A DNA stretch of 64,000 nt from Dehalococcoidia bacterium (GTDB lineage: Bacteria; Chloroflexota; Dehalococcoidia; Bin125), in NCBI GenBank assembly GCA_022825265.1, contig JAJDXE010000005.1:62001-126000 (forward strand), in the 5' to 3' direction. The position numbers and the translations under genes are program-made. Positions 8,695 to 17,101 of this stretch are shown here, in pieces. Positions within the stretch are counted from its first letter, which is position 1. Every line of letters starts with the position of its first letter. The notes under the pieces were generated by a model. That model was given only the letters and a program-made list of their open reading frames with translations, was not told the origin of the DNA and made no database searches.

Positions 8695-9649
8695 CGCTCT
8701 CCCGATCGCTGATGTTGACCAGTGTGGGCGAGGTAGGCAGTTTGAGCGGTCGCAGCGTCGTGCGGACCAGTCCGGTCAGGACCTTGCCCGGTCCCATCTC
8801 GACGTAACGCGAGACGCCCATCTCGTGCATGCGCAGCACGGTGTCTTCCCAGCGCACTGGCCGTCGAATCTGCGCCGTCAGATCGGCGCGGACATCGTCG
8901 GCGCTGGTCAATGGCTCGGCGGCGACATTGCCGATCACCGGCGTCTTCGGATCGGAGACGTCCGCCTCGGCGATGATCGGGGCCATCGCGTCCGATGCCT
9001 GCGCCATCAGCGAGGTATGAAACGCGCCGCCGACATTGAGCATCACCACGCGGCGGGCGCCGCGCTCCTCGGCCAGCGCCGCCGCTTGCTCGACCGCCGG
9101 TACCGCGCCGCCGATCACGATCTGCCCGGTCGCGTTCAGATTGCAGACCTCAGCGCCGGCTTCGTCGCAGACTGCCTGCACGTCTGCCTCGGCCATGCCG
9201 AGCACCGCAGCCAGCGTGCCGGGATTCTGCTCTCCGGCCTCCTGCATCAGTTCGCCTCGCTTGGCGACCAATCGGACTGCCTCCGAGACGCTCAGCGAGC
9301 CTGCCGCGACCAGCGCGGAATACTCGCCCATACTGTGTCCCGCGGTGCAGACCGGCGCGGCCTCCAGCGCCTCGTGTCCGGCGGCCGTCGCAGCGCGCCA
9401 GGCCGCCAGCGACGTGACCAGGATGCCCGGTTGCGTGTTGACCGTCTGGCGCAGGACCTTGTCCGGGCCCTCGAAAATCACGCTCGACAGCGAGCGTCCC
9501 AGCGCCTCGTCCGCTTCCTCGAAGATCTCACGAGCCTCGGGAAAGGCCTCGTAGAGGTCGCGGCCCATGCCGACCTCTTGCGCGCCCTGTCCGGGGAAGA
9601 GCCACGCGGTCGGTGGGGCAGTCGGAGAGGTGGCCGGGTCGTCGGACAC
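8684..9649 (-). CDS. fabD: Malonyl-CoA:ACP transacylase FabD
   Basis: This loads malonyl groups onto ACP. The GTG at 9649, 2 bp after the rpmF stop, is chosen as the start; a longer frame to 9736 would overlap rpmF and adds no family sequence. The protein has WLFPGQGAQ near residue 15, the nucleophile elbow GHSMGEYSAL with Ser106, and a GGAFHT histidine near 207. It is encoded between rpmF and nusB/acpP in a fatty-acid/ribosome cluster common in bacteria. Confidence 0.93.
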   Translation of the reverse strand: MSDDPATSPTAPPTAWLFPGQGAQEVGMGRDLYEAFPEAREIFEEADEALGRSLSSVIFEGPDKVLRQTVNTQPGILVTSLAAWRAATAAGHEALEAAPVCTAGHSMGEYSALVAAGSLSVSEAVRLVAKRGELMQEAGEQNPGTLAAVLGMAEADVQAVCDEAGAEVCNLNATGQIVIGGAVPAVEQAAALAEERGARRVVMLNVGGAFHTSLMAQASDAMAPIIAEADVSDPKTPVIGNVAAEPLTSADDVRADLTAQIRRPVRWEDTVLRMHEMGVSRYVEMGPGKVLTGLVRTTLRPLKLPTSPTLVNISDRESVGG

Positions 9650-9651
9650 CG

Positions 9652-9834
9652 CTAGTCCTCCAGCTCGATCACGCTGCGTCCGCGATACATTCCGCAGGCC
9701 CAGCAGATACGGTGCGCCTGGTGGGTCTCGTTGCACTCCGGACAGGTGACCAGTTTGGGTCGCTGCACGGCGTGGTGCTGGCGTCGGAGTCGTTGTCGCG
9801 TCTTGGCATACTTGCGCTTCGGAAGCGGTGGCAT
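9652..9834 (-). CDS. rpmF: Ribosomal protein bL32
   Basis: This is a 60-residue large-subunit protein starting MPPLPKRKYAKTRQRLRRQ, with a four-cysteine zinc ribbon (CPEC and CWAC). ATG 9834 is preferred over the upstream start at 9858, because family members begin with this basic sequence and yceD ends at 9839. The rpmF-yceD pairing is typical. Confidence 0.95.
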   Translation of the reverse strand: MPPLPKRKYAKTRQRLRRQHHAVQRPKLVTCPECNETHQAHRICWACGMYRGRSVIELED

Positions 9835-9838
9835 CGGT

Positions 9839-10375
9839 TCAATCTCCCTCGGGATCAATCTTCAGCGCCGACAGCGCCGCCCAGCGAGCATCCACCAGCG
9901 GCTCCGTCGACGTGCTTGTGTCCAGTCCCGGACAATCCGATCCGCAGCGCGGACTCATCGGACGTCCCATTTCCACATATTGTCGCACGGCCTCCGACAA
10001 GTCGATTTGACCGTCGATCACCGCGAAGCCGGCGCGTTCGGGCGGCGGCTCGATCACTGTGCCGGTGATGAAGTCCATGGACGGCCAGAATTCCTCGTCG
10101 AAGGACAACTCTAGATCGAGTTCAATCTCCTCCAGGCAACCGCCGCAGAGGTCTGTCACGGAGCTCGAGAGTTCCGCTGTCGCCAGGATCGATTGATCGG
10201 TCCGCAACAGGCGCAATGATCCGTTCACTGCTCCGTTGATTCCGCTGCCGCGAGCGCCGTCGACGTCGAAGCGTCGCAACGACCCGATCGGCTCCTGGAG
10301 GAGCGTCGAGACGTTGATCAGCAAGGAAGTCGTGCGTCGGACCGGCGTATTCGCCGTCCCACCCTCGGCAGTCAT
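9839..10375 (-). CDS. yceD: YceD/DUF177 family protein
   Basis: The 178 residues resemble the DUF177 proteins usually found upstream of rpmF, which are implicated in 23S rRNA accumulation. A CGGCLEEIELDLE segment and the C-terminal DARWAALSALKIDPEGD are family hallmarks, with additional Cys in CGSDCPG. Its stop lies 4 bp from the rpmF start. It is divergent from the zinc-ribbon gene at 10547. Confidence 0.88.
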   Translation of the reverse strand: MTAEGGTANTPVRRTTSLLINVSTLLQEPIGSLRRFDVDGARGSGINGAVNGSLRLLRTDQSILATAELSSSVTDLCGGCLEEIELDLELSFDEEFWPSMDFITGTVIEPPPERAGFAVIDGQIDLSEAVRQYVEMGRPMSPRCGSDCPGLDTSTSTEPLVDARWAALSALKIDPEGD

Positions 10376-10440
10376 CGTGGAGCCAGCCTATCAGCGCTGC
10401 CGGTCCCAGCAGCGCCCGCGGCCGACCATGTCTCGCGATA

Positions 10441-10469
10441 TTGGCTATCGCAGTCGTCGGGCATACACT
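10441..10469 (+). promoter_or_regulatory. Sigma-70-like promoter for the zinc-ribbon gene
   Basis: TTGGCT (10441-10446) and TACACT (10464-10469) are separated by 17 bp, in the divergent gap between yceD and the gene at 10547. Confidence 0.5.
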
Positions 10470-10546
10470 CGATCCGTCGCGTACTGCGACCGGCGCTCAT
10501 CCCATCCGCGGCACTCGACCGCTCACCACGAAAACGAGCTGCTCCA

Positions 10547-11242
10547 ATGGACCTCGAAGGGCTGCAGCAACTCCAGGAAGTCGACATCCAGCGCGATCAG
10601 GCCAAGCGCGAGCTGCAGGCGGTACTCGATCAGATCTCCGATCCGCCGTTCATCGGACAACTCGAGGCCGAGATCGAGGCCCAGGCAGAGGAAGCGCGCC
10701 AGGCCGACCACGCGGTGCGCGAGGCTCACGCCATCGTCCAGACCGCCCAACGCCGGATTGAAGTGACCGACAACCGGCTCTACTCCGGCTCGATCACCGA
10801 TCACCGAACGCTGGAGGAACTCCAGCGTGACCTCTACGCGCAACGGCAGCAGTTGCCGCCGCTGACCGAGGCCGAGACCAGGGCGTCAAACGACGCTGAA
10901 CTCGCCCACGAGGCCGGCGCCTGGCTGCAGCAACTGCGCACCAACGCGCTCGACGCCTGGAACGCCCGACAGTCGGAGCTCGAGGTCGAGCGCGGCGATG
11001 CCCAGGAACGTGTCGACGAGTTCTCCCGCCAGGTCGAGATCCTGCGCGACAAACTCACTGGCGACGATCTCGCCGCCTACGACCAGTACCGTCGTCGCCG
11101 TCCGCGAGTCGTCGCGACGGTCGCCGGCGGCGTCTGCGCCGAATGCCGGTTGACGCTCCCGACAATCGTCGTCACAAGGGCGCGTCGCGGCACGCGGGCC
11201 GTCGAATGTCCATCATGTGGATGCTTGCTGCGCGTTACCTAG
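10547..11242 (+). CDS. C4-type zinc-ribbon coiled-coil protein
   Basis: The 231 residues form a long helical coiled coil (about 1-185) rich in Gln/Glu/Arg, followed by a zinc ribbon with CAEC and CPSC pairs. This is the architecture of the widespread zf-RING_7/DUF164 (CT398-like) family, of unclear function, possibly nucleic-acid or secretion linked. The start MDLEGLQQLQEVDIQ matches the family. In many genomes it lies near rnhA and rnpB; here a recombinase and an LRR gene separate them, which suggests an insertion. Confidence 0.88.
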   Translation: MDLEGLQQLQEVDIQRDQAKRELQAVLDQISDPPFIGQLEAEIEAQAEEARQADHAVREAHAIVQTAQRRIEVTDNRLYSGSITDHRTLEELQRDLYAQRQQLPPLTEAETRASNDAELAHEAGAWLQQLRTNALDAWNARQSELEVERGDAQERVDEFSRQVEILRDKLTGDDLAAYDQYRRRRPRVVATVAGGVCAECRLTLPTIVVTRARRGTRAVECPSCGCLLRVT

Positions 11243-11285
11243 TGCTCCCCTAGTACTCCTCATGCGGACGGCATAGCATCAATCT

Positions 11286-12755
11286 GTGCGCGCCATCGGA
11301 TATCTCAGCCAGCCCAGCGATCACCTGACCAGATTGGAAGGGGACGGTGAGCCGGTCGCGGCGACCACCGCCGTCCGGCTGCCCTCGCTGGTTGAGCAGA
11401 ATGTCGAATTCCTCGCCTACTGCCAACAACAGGGCTTCGAGCCGACCGCGACCTTCCTCGACACCGACACCTCGCACGGCCGCGAACGACCCGGCCTCGC
11501 GCAGTTGCTTCGGCACCTGAACGAGGAATCCCGCGGTTTTACGTTCGTGGTCACGAAGAGCTTCGCCAACCTCGGCCACGACGCCACGCAGGCGGTCCGA
11601 ACCGTGCTCCAGTTGCGCGCCCGAGGCGTCCAGCTCATCTCGCTCGCCGACGGACCGATCGACGAGACCTCGCTGATCGACCTCTGGCGGATGCACAGCG
11701 ACCCCGACACCGACGCCGAGCGTCGCCGTCAGCGCTTGCAGGAACGCGCCCGGCTCGGCCAGGCGATCGGCCGTCCGCCCTACGGCTACCGCGTCGGCGA
11801 CGACGGCAAGTACGAGATCGACGAGCAAGAGTCCGCCGTCGTCCGGCGCATCTTTGAACTCTGCCTGCACGACGGACTCGGCATCCGACGGATCGCCCAG
11901 CGTCTGAACGAAGAGGGCTACCAGACCCGCCGAGGCCGCAACTGGAGCATGGTCACGATCCGAGACCTGCTCCGCAATCCCGTCTACATCGGACGCTACG
12001 ACAAGCTCGGCGTGAGCATGCCCAACAATCACGAGGCGATCGTCTCCGAACCCGACTTCGCCGCCGTCGGCCAACAGATGGAACAACGCCGGACCGCCAC
12101 GGGGGTCAGCCATCCCTCCGATTTCCTCCTCGCCGGCCTCGTCTGGTGCGGCGAGGACCAGACCCGCATGATCGGCGTCACCCGACGCCAGCAATGGCGC
12201 AAAGCCGGCGGCGACACGGCCGCCGCGACCTACCGCTACTACCAGTCCGAGGCCCGCACCAACCAGTCGGTCGGCGGCTACCACACGCGCCGCGCCGACG
12301 ACCTCGAGGACGAGGTGCTCGCCCATATCCGCGGCGAGCGCCAGGGCGGCGAAGCGGCCGTGCTCAACATCGGCAAGGACGATACCGCGCTCGCCGCCGA
12401 GACCGCCGTCGCCGTCTCATCGGCCGAGGCTCGCCTGCGAGCTATCGATCGCAAGCTCGCCCAACTGCTCGAAGACGCCGCCGCCGGCGATCCGCCGCCC
12501 TCGGCGCTGCACGAGGCCGGCGCGGACATCATCGCCGAGTGGGAGTCGGCCAGCGCCGACCTCGCCCAGATCAAGAACCGGGCCCAGGCCCAGGAGCGGG
12601 AAGCCGAGCGCCGCCGCCGCCGCGATCAACGCCTGCAACGAGTCCGCGAAGACTGGAGCGACCTCGACTTCCCCCAGCAACGAGACCTGATCGAACACCT
12701 CGTCGACCGGGTCATCGTCTTCGACGACTCCGTCACCACCCAGCTCAAGGCGTAA
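11286..12755 (+). CDS. Serine-recombinase-like protein with degenerate active site
   Basis: The 489 residues have a resolvase-like N-terminal domain (1-130), a recombinase domain (AIGRPPYGYR about residue 160 to NPVYIGRYDK about 240), a zinc-ribbon-like region reduced to one Cys (WCGED), and a C-terminal coiled coil. This is the layout of large serine recombinases. The nucleophile region reads AIGYLSQPSD: a serine is present, but the preceding R-V is lost. The DRLxR arginines appear as TKSFANLG, so both catalytic arginines seem absent. It may be a domesticated or dead integrase. GTG is the start. No attachment sites were identified. Confidence 0.8.
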   Translation: MRAIGYLSQPSDHLTRLEGDGEPVAATTAVRLPSLVEQNVEFLAYCQQQGFEPTATFLDTDTSHGRERPGLAQLLRHLNEESRGFTFVVTKSFANLGHDATQAVRTVLQLRARGVQLISLADGPIDETSLIDLWRMHSDPDTDAERRRQRLQERARLGQAIGRPPYGYRVGDDGKYEIDEQESAVVRRIFELCLHDGLGIRRIAQRLNEEGYQTRRGRNWSMVTIRDLLRNPVYIGRYDKLGVSMPNNHEAIVSEPDFAAVGQQMEQRRTATGVSHPSDFLLAGLVWCGEDQTRMIGVTRRQQWRKAGGDTAAATYRYYQSEARTNQSVGGYHTRRADDLEDEVLAHIRGERQGGEAAVLNIGKDDTALAAETAVAVSSAEARLRAIDRKLAQLLEDAAAGDPPPSALHEAGADIIAEWESASADLAQIKNRAQAQEREAERRRRRDQRLQRVREDWSDLDFPQQRDLIEHLVDRVIVFDDSVTTQLKA

Positions 12756-12764
12756 CCCGCTCCA

Positions 12765-12785
12765 GTCCCCGATTTATTCGGGGAC
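12765..12785 (+). terminator. Hairpin after the recombinase gene
   Basis: gtccccga/tcggggac forms a perfect 8-bp stem with loop tttat, 10 bp after the recombinase stop. There is no T tract, so termination strength is uncertain. It also overlaps the end of the small minus-strand gene. Confidence 0.5.
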
Positions 12786-12965
12786 CCGCTCGGCCTCCAC
12801 CGACTCCAGGACCACCCACTTCCCCGACCCCGGCAGACACACCATGATCGGATCCTCGTACGGACCCTTGAGGCGGCGGGTGGCATTCACCGTCCGACCG
12901 TCCTACTTCCTCGGATACACCGCCCAGACCGCCAGCTTGACACTCGGGCCTCTCGGACGGTTCAC
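12774..12965 (-). pseudogene. Small gene interrupted by in-frame TAG
   Basis: GTG 12965, with a GAAGGA ribosome site, starts a 64-codon frame encoding MNRPRGPSVKLAVWAVYPRK, then TAG at 12905-12903. The frame resumes with DGRTVNATRRLKGPYEDPI and a Trp/Val-rich C-terminus ending at TAA 12774. The residue composition looks like real coding sequence on both sides of the stop. A 38-aa protein could alternatively start at GTG 12890. No family is recognised. It may be a relic tied to the neighbouring recombinase, or a readthrough gene. Confidence 0.4.
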
Positions 12966-12998
12966 CCGCGCTCGTCCTTCACGTTACGATCGCGGCGC

Positions 12999-14372
12999 TC
13001 ACTCGCAGGGCGCGAAGAGCGGTTGCGTCGCGCTCGGCCTGGCCTTGTAGTACTTGACGCCCTGCAGGTTGCGTTCGGAGCGGTTGGTCAGGTTGTCGTT
13101 GTCTCGGTCCATGTCGAGCCAGACGGCGGGCAGGCAGGCGCGATGCTCGACGCCCTCGTTGTCGATGTATTGGTAGGCGTAATCGGTCGGCACGGGGCCA
13201 TTGGGCAGCAGGCGGATGCGCTCCATCCGCTGGGGGTACTCGAACGTCGGCAGCATCGCCTCGGGGCTGGCCAGGGTGAGCCGGTTGTTGGCCAGGAACA
13301 GGGAGCGCAGCTGCGGCAGCCGGCCGATGGCGGCGGGGATCGGTCCGCCGAGTCGCTGGCCGGTGAAGTCGATCACATTGAGCGCGGTCAGCTCGCCCAG
13401 GACGTCGGGGATTCGGCCCCAGAGGGTCGGCTCGACCGAGGCGGTGGTGCGCACTTCGGTATTGAACGGAGGCACGAGGTTGACGTACTCGAAGCGGACG
13501 GTGTGGCCGCGCGGCAGTTCGATCCGCTTGATCCGCTGCTGGCCCTTGTAGTTGCCGACCGTGACGCCGAACCAGTCGGCGAGCGGCACGTCGGGCGACC
13601 AGTTGAGGGCGAAGTTGTTGATCTTGTTGCGGTGCACGGTGGCATCGCTGAAGCTGCCCCACTCGTTGACCAGGTGGGGCCGCGCCTTGAGCAGGGCGAC
13701 GCAGTCGGCGAACAGCGCGGGCTGGCCGGTCTTGCTCGCGCCGCCGCAGTCGGTCAGCGCGTCCAGCGAGCGTTGCACGGCCTGCCCGACCACGCCGGCT
13801 TCCGGGCTCAGGGTGGTGGTGCTCGGGGTTGAGGCGGCGGATTCGGTCAGGGACAACTGCACGGTGGTGCCGTCAGCCCAATCCGTGGCCGGATTGTAGT
13901 TCCAATAGTTGCTGAACTGGCCACTAGAGCTTGAGAGGGTCAACGGGTGTCCATCAACGTTTAGCGTGACCGTGGCGAAGGTCGTTCTGGCCGTGGCGCC
14001 ATCGACCTTTGACCCGCCGGACGAGAAGCCGATGAAAAGCTCATCCTGGTCGTTGTAACGGAGAACGAAACGGACTGAGTAGGTGGTGCCGCTGTAGTCG
14101 AAATCATCGTCCGTGAGGACAGTCGCGGTTGAGCAATTGTCGAGCCTCGGATTGGTGTTACTGCAACCGATTGCGCCGTCTGAGGCTCCTGTGTCTGCCG
14201 TCAGCGTGGCGGACCAGATCGTTGTAGCGGACTGGGCCGCGCCGCGATCGGTGGTGGCGAACACCGCCAGCCCCAGCGCCGCGACCAGCGCTCCCGCGAG
14301 GAGGAGACGGAGCGTTAAGCTAGCACGAAGGTTCGGGGGGGGGGCGTTTTTCAGAGTGTTCGGGAGTGGCAC
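12999..14372 (-). CDS. Secreted WSATLT-module and leucine-rich-repeat protein
   Basis: The 457 residues begin with a signal peptide (LTLRLLLAGALVAALGLAVF, cleavage near GAAQS). A beta-rich module starting TIWSATLTADTG (about 55-190) follows, then an LRR cap (DCVALLKARPHL with a distant W-x-GV) and about two LRR units (LGELTALNVIDFTGQRLGGP onward). The C-terminus contains a DMDRDNDNLTNRSE acidic stretch. The start is GTG, 27 bp before a C10 tract that keeps this copy in frame, unlike its relative at 1-851. It is probably extracellular or wall-attached; an adhesion role is inferred only. Confidence 0.75.
   Translation of the reverse strand: MPLPNTLKNAPPPNLRASLTLRLLLAGALVAALGLAVFATTDRGAAQSATTIWSATLTADTGASDGAIGCSNTNPRLDNCSTATVLTDDDFDYSGTTYSVRFVLRYNDQDELFIGFSSGGSKVDGATARTTFATVTLNVDGHPLTLSSSSGQFSNYWNYNPATDWADGTTVQLSLTESAASTPSTTTLSPEAGVVGQAVQRSLDALTDCGGASKTGQPALFADCVALLKARPHLVNEWGSFSDATVHRNKINNFALNWSPDVPLADWFGVTVGNYKGQQRIKRIELPRGHTVRFEYVNLVPPFNTEVRTTASVEPTLWGRIPDVLGELTALNVIDFTGQRLGGPIPAAIGRLPQLRSLFLANNRLTLASPEAMLPTFEYPQRMERIRLLPNGPVPTDYAYQYIDNEGVEHRACLPAVWLDMDRDNDNLTNRSERNLQGVKYYKARPSATQPLFAPCE
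14335..14344 (-). repeat. Homopolymer C10 tract (minus strand) near the start codon
   Basis: Ten C on the coding strand sit within codons 10-13 of the LRR protein gene. The equivalent tract in the 1-851 paralogue has seven C and is out of frame. Confidence 0.85.
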
Positions 14373-14501
14373 GTCGCTGCTTCTCTCACGCTTTCTCTCA
14401 CGATTTGATCACGCAGACAGCAGCCTACCATAACACCTCCGTTTCAATCTCCTCTGCAGCCGCTAGCGGGGAAGAGCTAGGGCCCCGCTAACCTCACCCA
14501 C

Positions 14502-14897
14502 ATGCACCTCATCGCCTACGCCGACGGCGCCTCGCGCGGCAATCCCGGACCCGCCGCCTACGGCGCCGTCCTCTGCGACGCCGACGGCCTTGAACTCGAC
14601 GCCTGGGGCAATCCCATCGGCCGCGCCACCAACAACGTCGCCGAGTACCAGGGCGCCATCGCCGCCGTCGAGGCCGCGCTCGAACGCGGCGCCACCGAAC
14701 TCGAACTCCGACTGGACTCAGAACTGATCGTCCGCCAGCTCGAGGGTCGCTACCGGGTCAAGAACCAGCAGCTCAAGCCGCTCTACGAGCACCTCAGTGC
14801 ATTGGTCGACCAGCTCGATTCCTTCCAACCCACCCACGTCCGCCGCCACCTCAACCAGCGCGCCGACGCCATGGCCAACGAAGCCCTCGACCGCTGA
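14502..14897 (+). CDS. rnhA: Ribonuclease HI family protein
   Basis: This cleaves the RNA strand of RNA-DNA hybrids. The 131 residues have the catalytic acids in YADGASRGNPGPAA (Asp8), NNVAEY (Glu), LDSELIV (Asp) and NQRADAMANEA (Asp). It lacks the basic protrusion of E. coli RNase HI, like the short rnhA proteins of Gram-positive and archaeal type. It lies directly upstream of rnpB on the same strand, a frequent arrangement. Confidence 0.92.
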   Translation: MHLIAYADGASRGNPGPAAYGAVLCDADGLELDAWGNPIGRATNNVAEYQGAIAAVEAALERGATELELRLDSELIVRQLEGRYRVKNQQLKPLYEHLSALVDQLDSFQPTHVRRHLNQRADAMANEALDR

Positions 14898-14925
14898 ACT
14901 CAGCCGACCGCGATACAGTAAGTGT

Positions 14926-15312
14926 CGCCAGGCCGCCGGGCGGTCGCGGCTTCCGGCTAGTACGGGAGTCGAGGAAAGTCCGGGCTCCGCGGGACAGGGC
15001 GCTGGGTAACTCCCAGGCAGCGCGAGCTGACGGAAAGCGCACAGAAACACACCGCCAACCCGCCGACCATGTGTTGTTCGTGGCCGGCGGCGGTAAGGAT
15101 GAGATGGTGCGGTAAGAGCGCACCAGCGGTCGGGCGACCGGCCGGCTGAGCAAGCCCCGCCCGGAGCAAGACCAAATAGAGAGGCCACGGCTCGTCCCGG
15201 GCCGCCTCCGGGTAGGTCGCTCGAGGCGGCGGGTAACCGTCGTCCCAGATGGATGACCGCCACCCGACGCACCACCGTCGGGTACAGAACCCGGCTTACA
15301 GGCGGCCTGGCG
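14926..15312 (+). ncRNA. rnpB: RNase P RNA (type A)
   Basis: The catalytic RNA of tRNA 5' processing is recognised by GAGGAAAGTCCGGGCTCC (P4 5' strand and J3/4) and the 3' hallmark ACAGAACCCGGCTTACA. The ends pair as cgccaggccgcc with ggcggcctggcg (P1/P2 region), which sets the boundaries. A TACAGT -10 box (14914-14919) lies 6 nt before the 5' end. Length, about 387 nt, is usual for type A. Confidence 0.95.
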
Positions 15313-15370
15313 ATCAAACACCGTTCATTCGCGTAGAAACCGCGATGAAGTGGGAAGAAAACCAGCCCAA

Positions 15371-15410
15371 GATCGAACAAACCCGATCAAATCCGATCAA
15401 ACCCGATCGC
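15371..15410 (+). repeat. Four 10-bp phased repeats upstream of murE
   Basis: Units gatcgaacaa, acccgatcaa, atccgatcaa and acccgatcgc follow each other with a strict 10-bp period, sharing a CCGATCAA core in the middle ones. They end 22 bp before the murE start. Helical phasing suggests repeated protein contacts on one DNA face. Confidence 0.6.
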
Positions 15411-15432
15411 TCGAACGGCCAAACTCCAGCAA

Positions 15433-17046
15433 ATGACTACACCTTCGCCCAGATCACGGGAGATTCAAGAAATCTGCCACGCAGTTCCACACCAGGTCGT
15501 CCAGGGAGACCTCCAAGCTCTGGTCACTGGAGTCTGCCAGGATTCCCGCCGGCTCAGTCCCGGAAACGCATTCGTCGCCGTCCCCGGATTCTCCGTGGAC
15601 GGCCACCAATACCTTGAAGCAGCCGTCGCCAACGGCGCGACCGCGCTCGTCGTCCAGGCCGACCGACGGGAACACTGGCAACCGATCGCCGACGCCAATC
15701 CCGACACCACCGTCATCAGCGTCGAGGACACCCGCGTCGCTCTCCCCCAAATCGCCGCCGCCTTCCACGACCACCCGGCCCGCAAACTGACCGTCGTCGG
15801 AGTCACCGGAACCGACGGCAAGTCGACGACCACCTATCTCATCCACGCGATCCTCACGGCCGCCGGACACCGGACCGGCCTGCTCAACGGCGTCGAGTTC
15901 CACGTCGGCGACGAGTGGAGTCGCAACGAAACGGGCGAGACCACGCCCGAAGCCGACGTCATCCAGGCCAAACTCGCGGAGATGGTCGCCGCCGGCGACA
16001 CCCACGCCGTCCTCGAGGTCAGCTCCCACGCCCTCGAACTGCACCGAGCCGACCAGATCAACACTCAGGTCGCCGTCTTCACCGGCCTCTCCGACGACCA
16101 CCTCGACTTCCACGAAACGCGCGAACAATATCTCGCGGCAAAACTCAAGCTCTTCCAGTCGCTCGACAACCACGTTCCGATTTTCTCCCCCCGCGAAGCG
16201 GGGGGAGATGTCGCGGAGCGACAGAGGGGGGCTCCCCGACAGGCCGCCGTCGTGCGAGCCGAAGACCCGCTCAACCCGACCATTGCCGCCGCCCACAACC
16301 AGCACACCACGATCGTTACCGCAACCCCGGACACCGCCGCCGACGTGAGCATCCTCGCCTCGGCGCAGGACGCGACAGGCTCAGACATCCGCGTCGTCAC
16401 CCCCGCCGGCGCGCTCGGCGCGCGATTGCCGCTGCCCGGCGCCTACAACCTCGGCAATGCAGCGTTGGCGGCAGGAGCAGCCTGGAGCCTGGGCGTCGGA
16501 CCCATCGCGATGCAGGCCGCGCTCAACGATCTGCGCCCGGTCCCCGGACGCATGGAGTCCATCGATGAAGGCCAGCCCTTCACCGTGATCGTCGACGCCG
16601 CCGCTACCGGTCCGGCCCTCGATCTCGCGTTGCAGACTCTGAAACCGCACGTCCAGGAACGTCTGATCCTCGTCTTCGGCGTCGCCGGCGAACGCGACCC
16701 GATTCGCAAGTCCAGCATGGCCGCCGCCGCAGCGCAGTACGCCGACCACACGGTGATCACCAACGAAAATCCCCGCTCCGAGGATCCAGTCGAGATGGTT
16801 AAGGAGATCGCCAGTCACTTCACCAACGCCGGCGGACGATCATTCGACGAGCAACCCGATCGCCGCCGGGCGATTCAGCGTGCCGTCTCGCTGGCGCAAC
16901 CCGATGATCTCGTCCTGATCGCCGGCAAGGGCGCGGAGCCGACCCTGATCTACGCCGCTCATGTGGAACCGTGGGACGACCGCCTGGTCACTCGCGCCGC
17001 ACTGAACAGTCTCAACAATCTGCCTACCAATCGCCTATCTCAGTAA
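15433..17046 (+). CDS. murE: UDP-MurNAc-tripeptide synthetase MurE
   Basis: This adds the third residue to the peptidoglycan stem peptide in the cytoplasm. The 537 residues show the N-terminal domain (DSRRLSPGNAFVAVPG), the ATP loop GVTGTDGKSTTTYLIHAIL near residue 120, EVSSHALELHR, the SDDHLDFHETREQYLAAK block, and ENPRSEDP in the C-terminal domain. The last resembles the DNPR motif of diaminopimelate enzymes, though specificity cannot be fixed. Residues about 251-268 are encoded by a palindromic element, and the peptide they add is foreign to the family. It follows rnpB. Confidence 0.92.
   Translation: MTTPSPRSREIQEICHAVPHQVVQGDLQALVTGVCQDSRRLSPGNAFVAVPGFSVDGHQYLEAAVANGATALVVQADRREHWQPIADANPDTTVISVEDTRVALPQIAAAFHDHPARKLTVVGVTGTDGKSTTTYLIHAILTAAGHRTGLLNGVEFHVGDEWSRNETGETTPEADVIQAKLAEMVAAGDTHAVLEVSSHALELHRADQINTQVAVFTGLSDDHLDFHETREQYLAAKLKLFQSLDNHVPIFSPREAGGDVAERQRGAPRQAAVVRAEDPLNPTIAAAHNQHTTIVTATPDTAADVSILASAQDATGSDIRVVTPAGALGARLPLPGAYNLGNAALAAGAAWSLGVGPIAMQAALNDLRPVPGRMESIDEGQPFTVIVDAAATGPALDLALQTLKPHVQERLILVFGVAGERDPIRKSSMAAAAAQYADHTVITNENPRSEDPVEMVKEIASHFTNAGGRSFDEQPDRRRAIQRAVSLAQPDDLVLIAGKGAEPTLIYAAHVEPWDDRLVTRAALNSLNNLPTNRLSQ
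16185..16237 (+). repeat. GC-rich palindromic element in murE (copy B)
   Basis: Two nested stems are visible: ctcccccc...ggggggag and tcgcgga-like arms, ending gaggggggctcccc. It is read in frame as SPREAGGDVAERQRGAP, in a loop just before the segment where MurE proteins normally have their N-x-D-D motif. It has the same orientation as the other copies. Confidence 0.75.
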
Positions 17047-17101
17047 CGGTTCAGCGCATACTCTGCCGCCATAGAACCGCCGTATCCCCCGGAGCCCACC
17101 A

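Noticed and set aside
9650..9736. N-terminal extension of fabD
   Set aside because: It would overlap rpmF; GTG 9649 directly after the rpmF stop matches family length.
11250..12326. 358-codon minus-strand frame opposite the recombinase gene
   Set aside because: Val/Gly/Asp-rich antisense shadow; the plus strand has the domain evidence.
11243..14501. A complete integrative element around the recombinase
   Set aside because: No attachment-site repeats, excisionase, or cargo genes visible, and the active site looks defective.
15454..16305. 283-codon minus-strand frame opposite murE
   Set aside because: Antisense shadow of a motif-rich murE.
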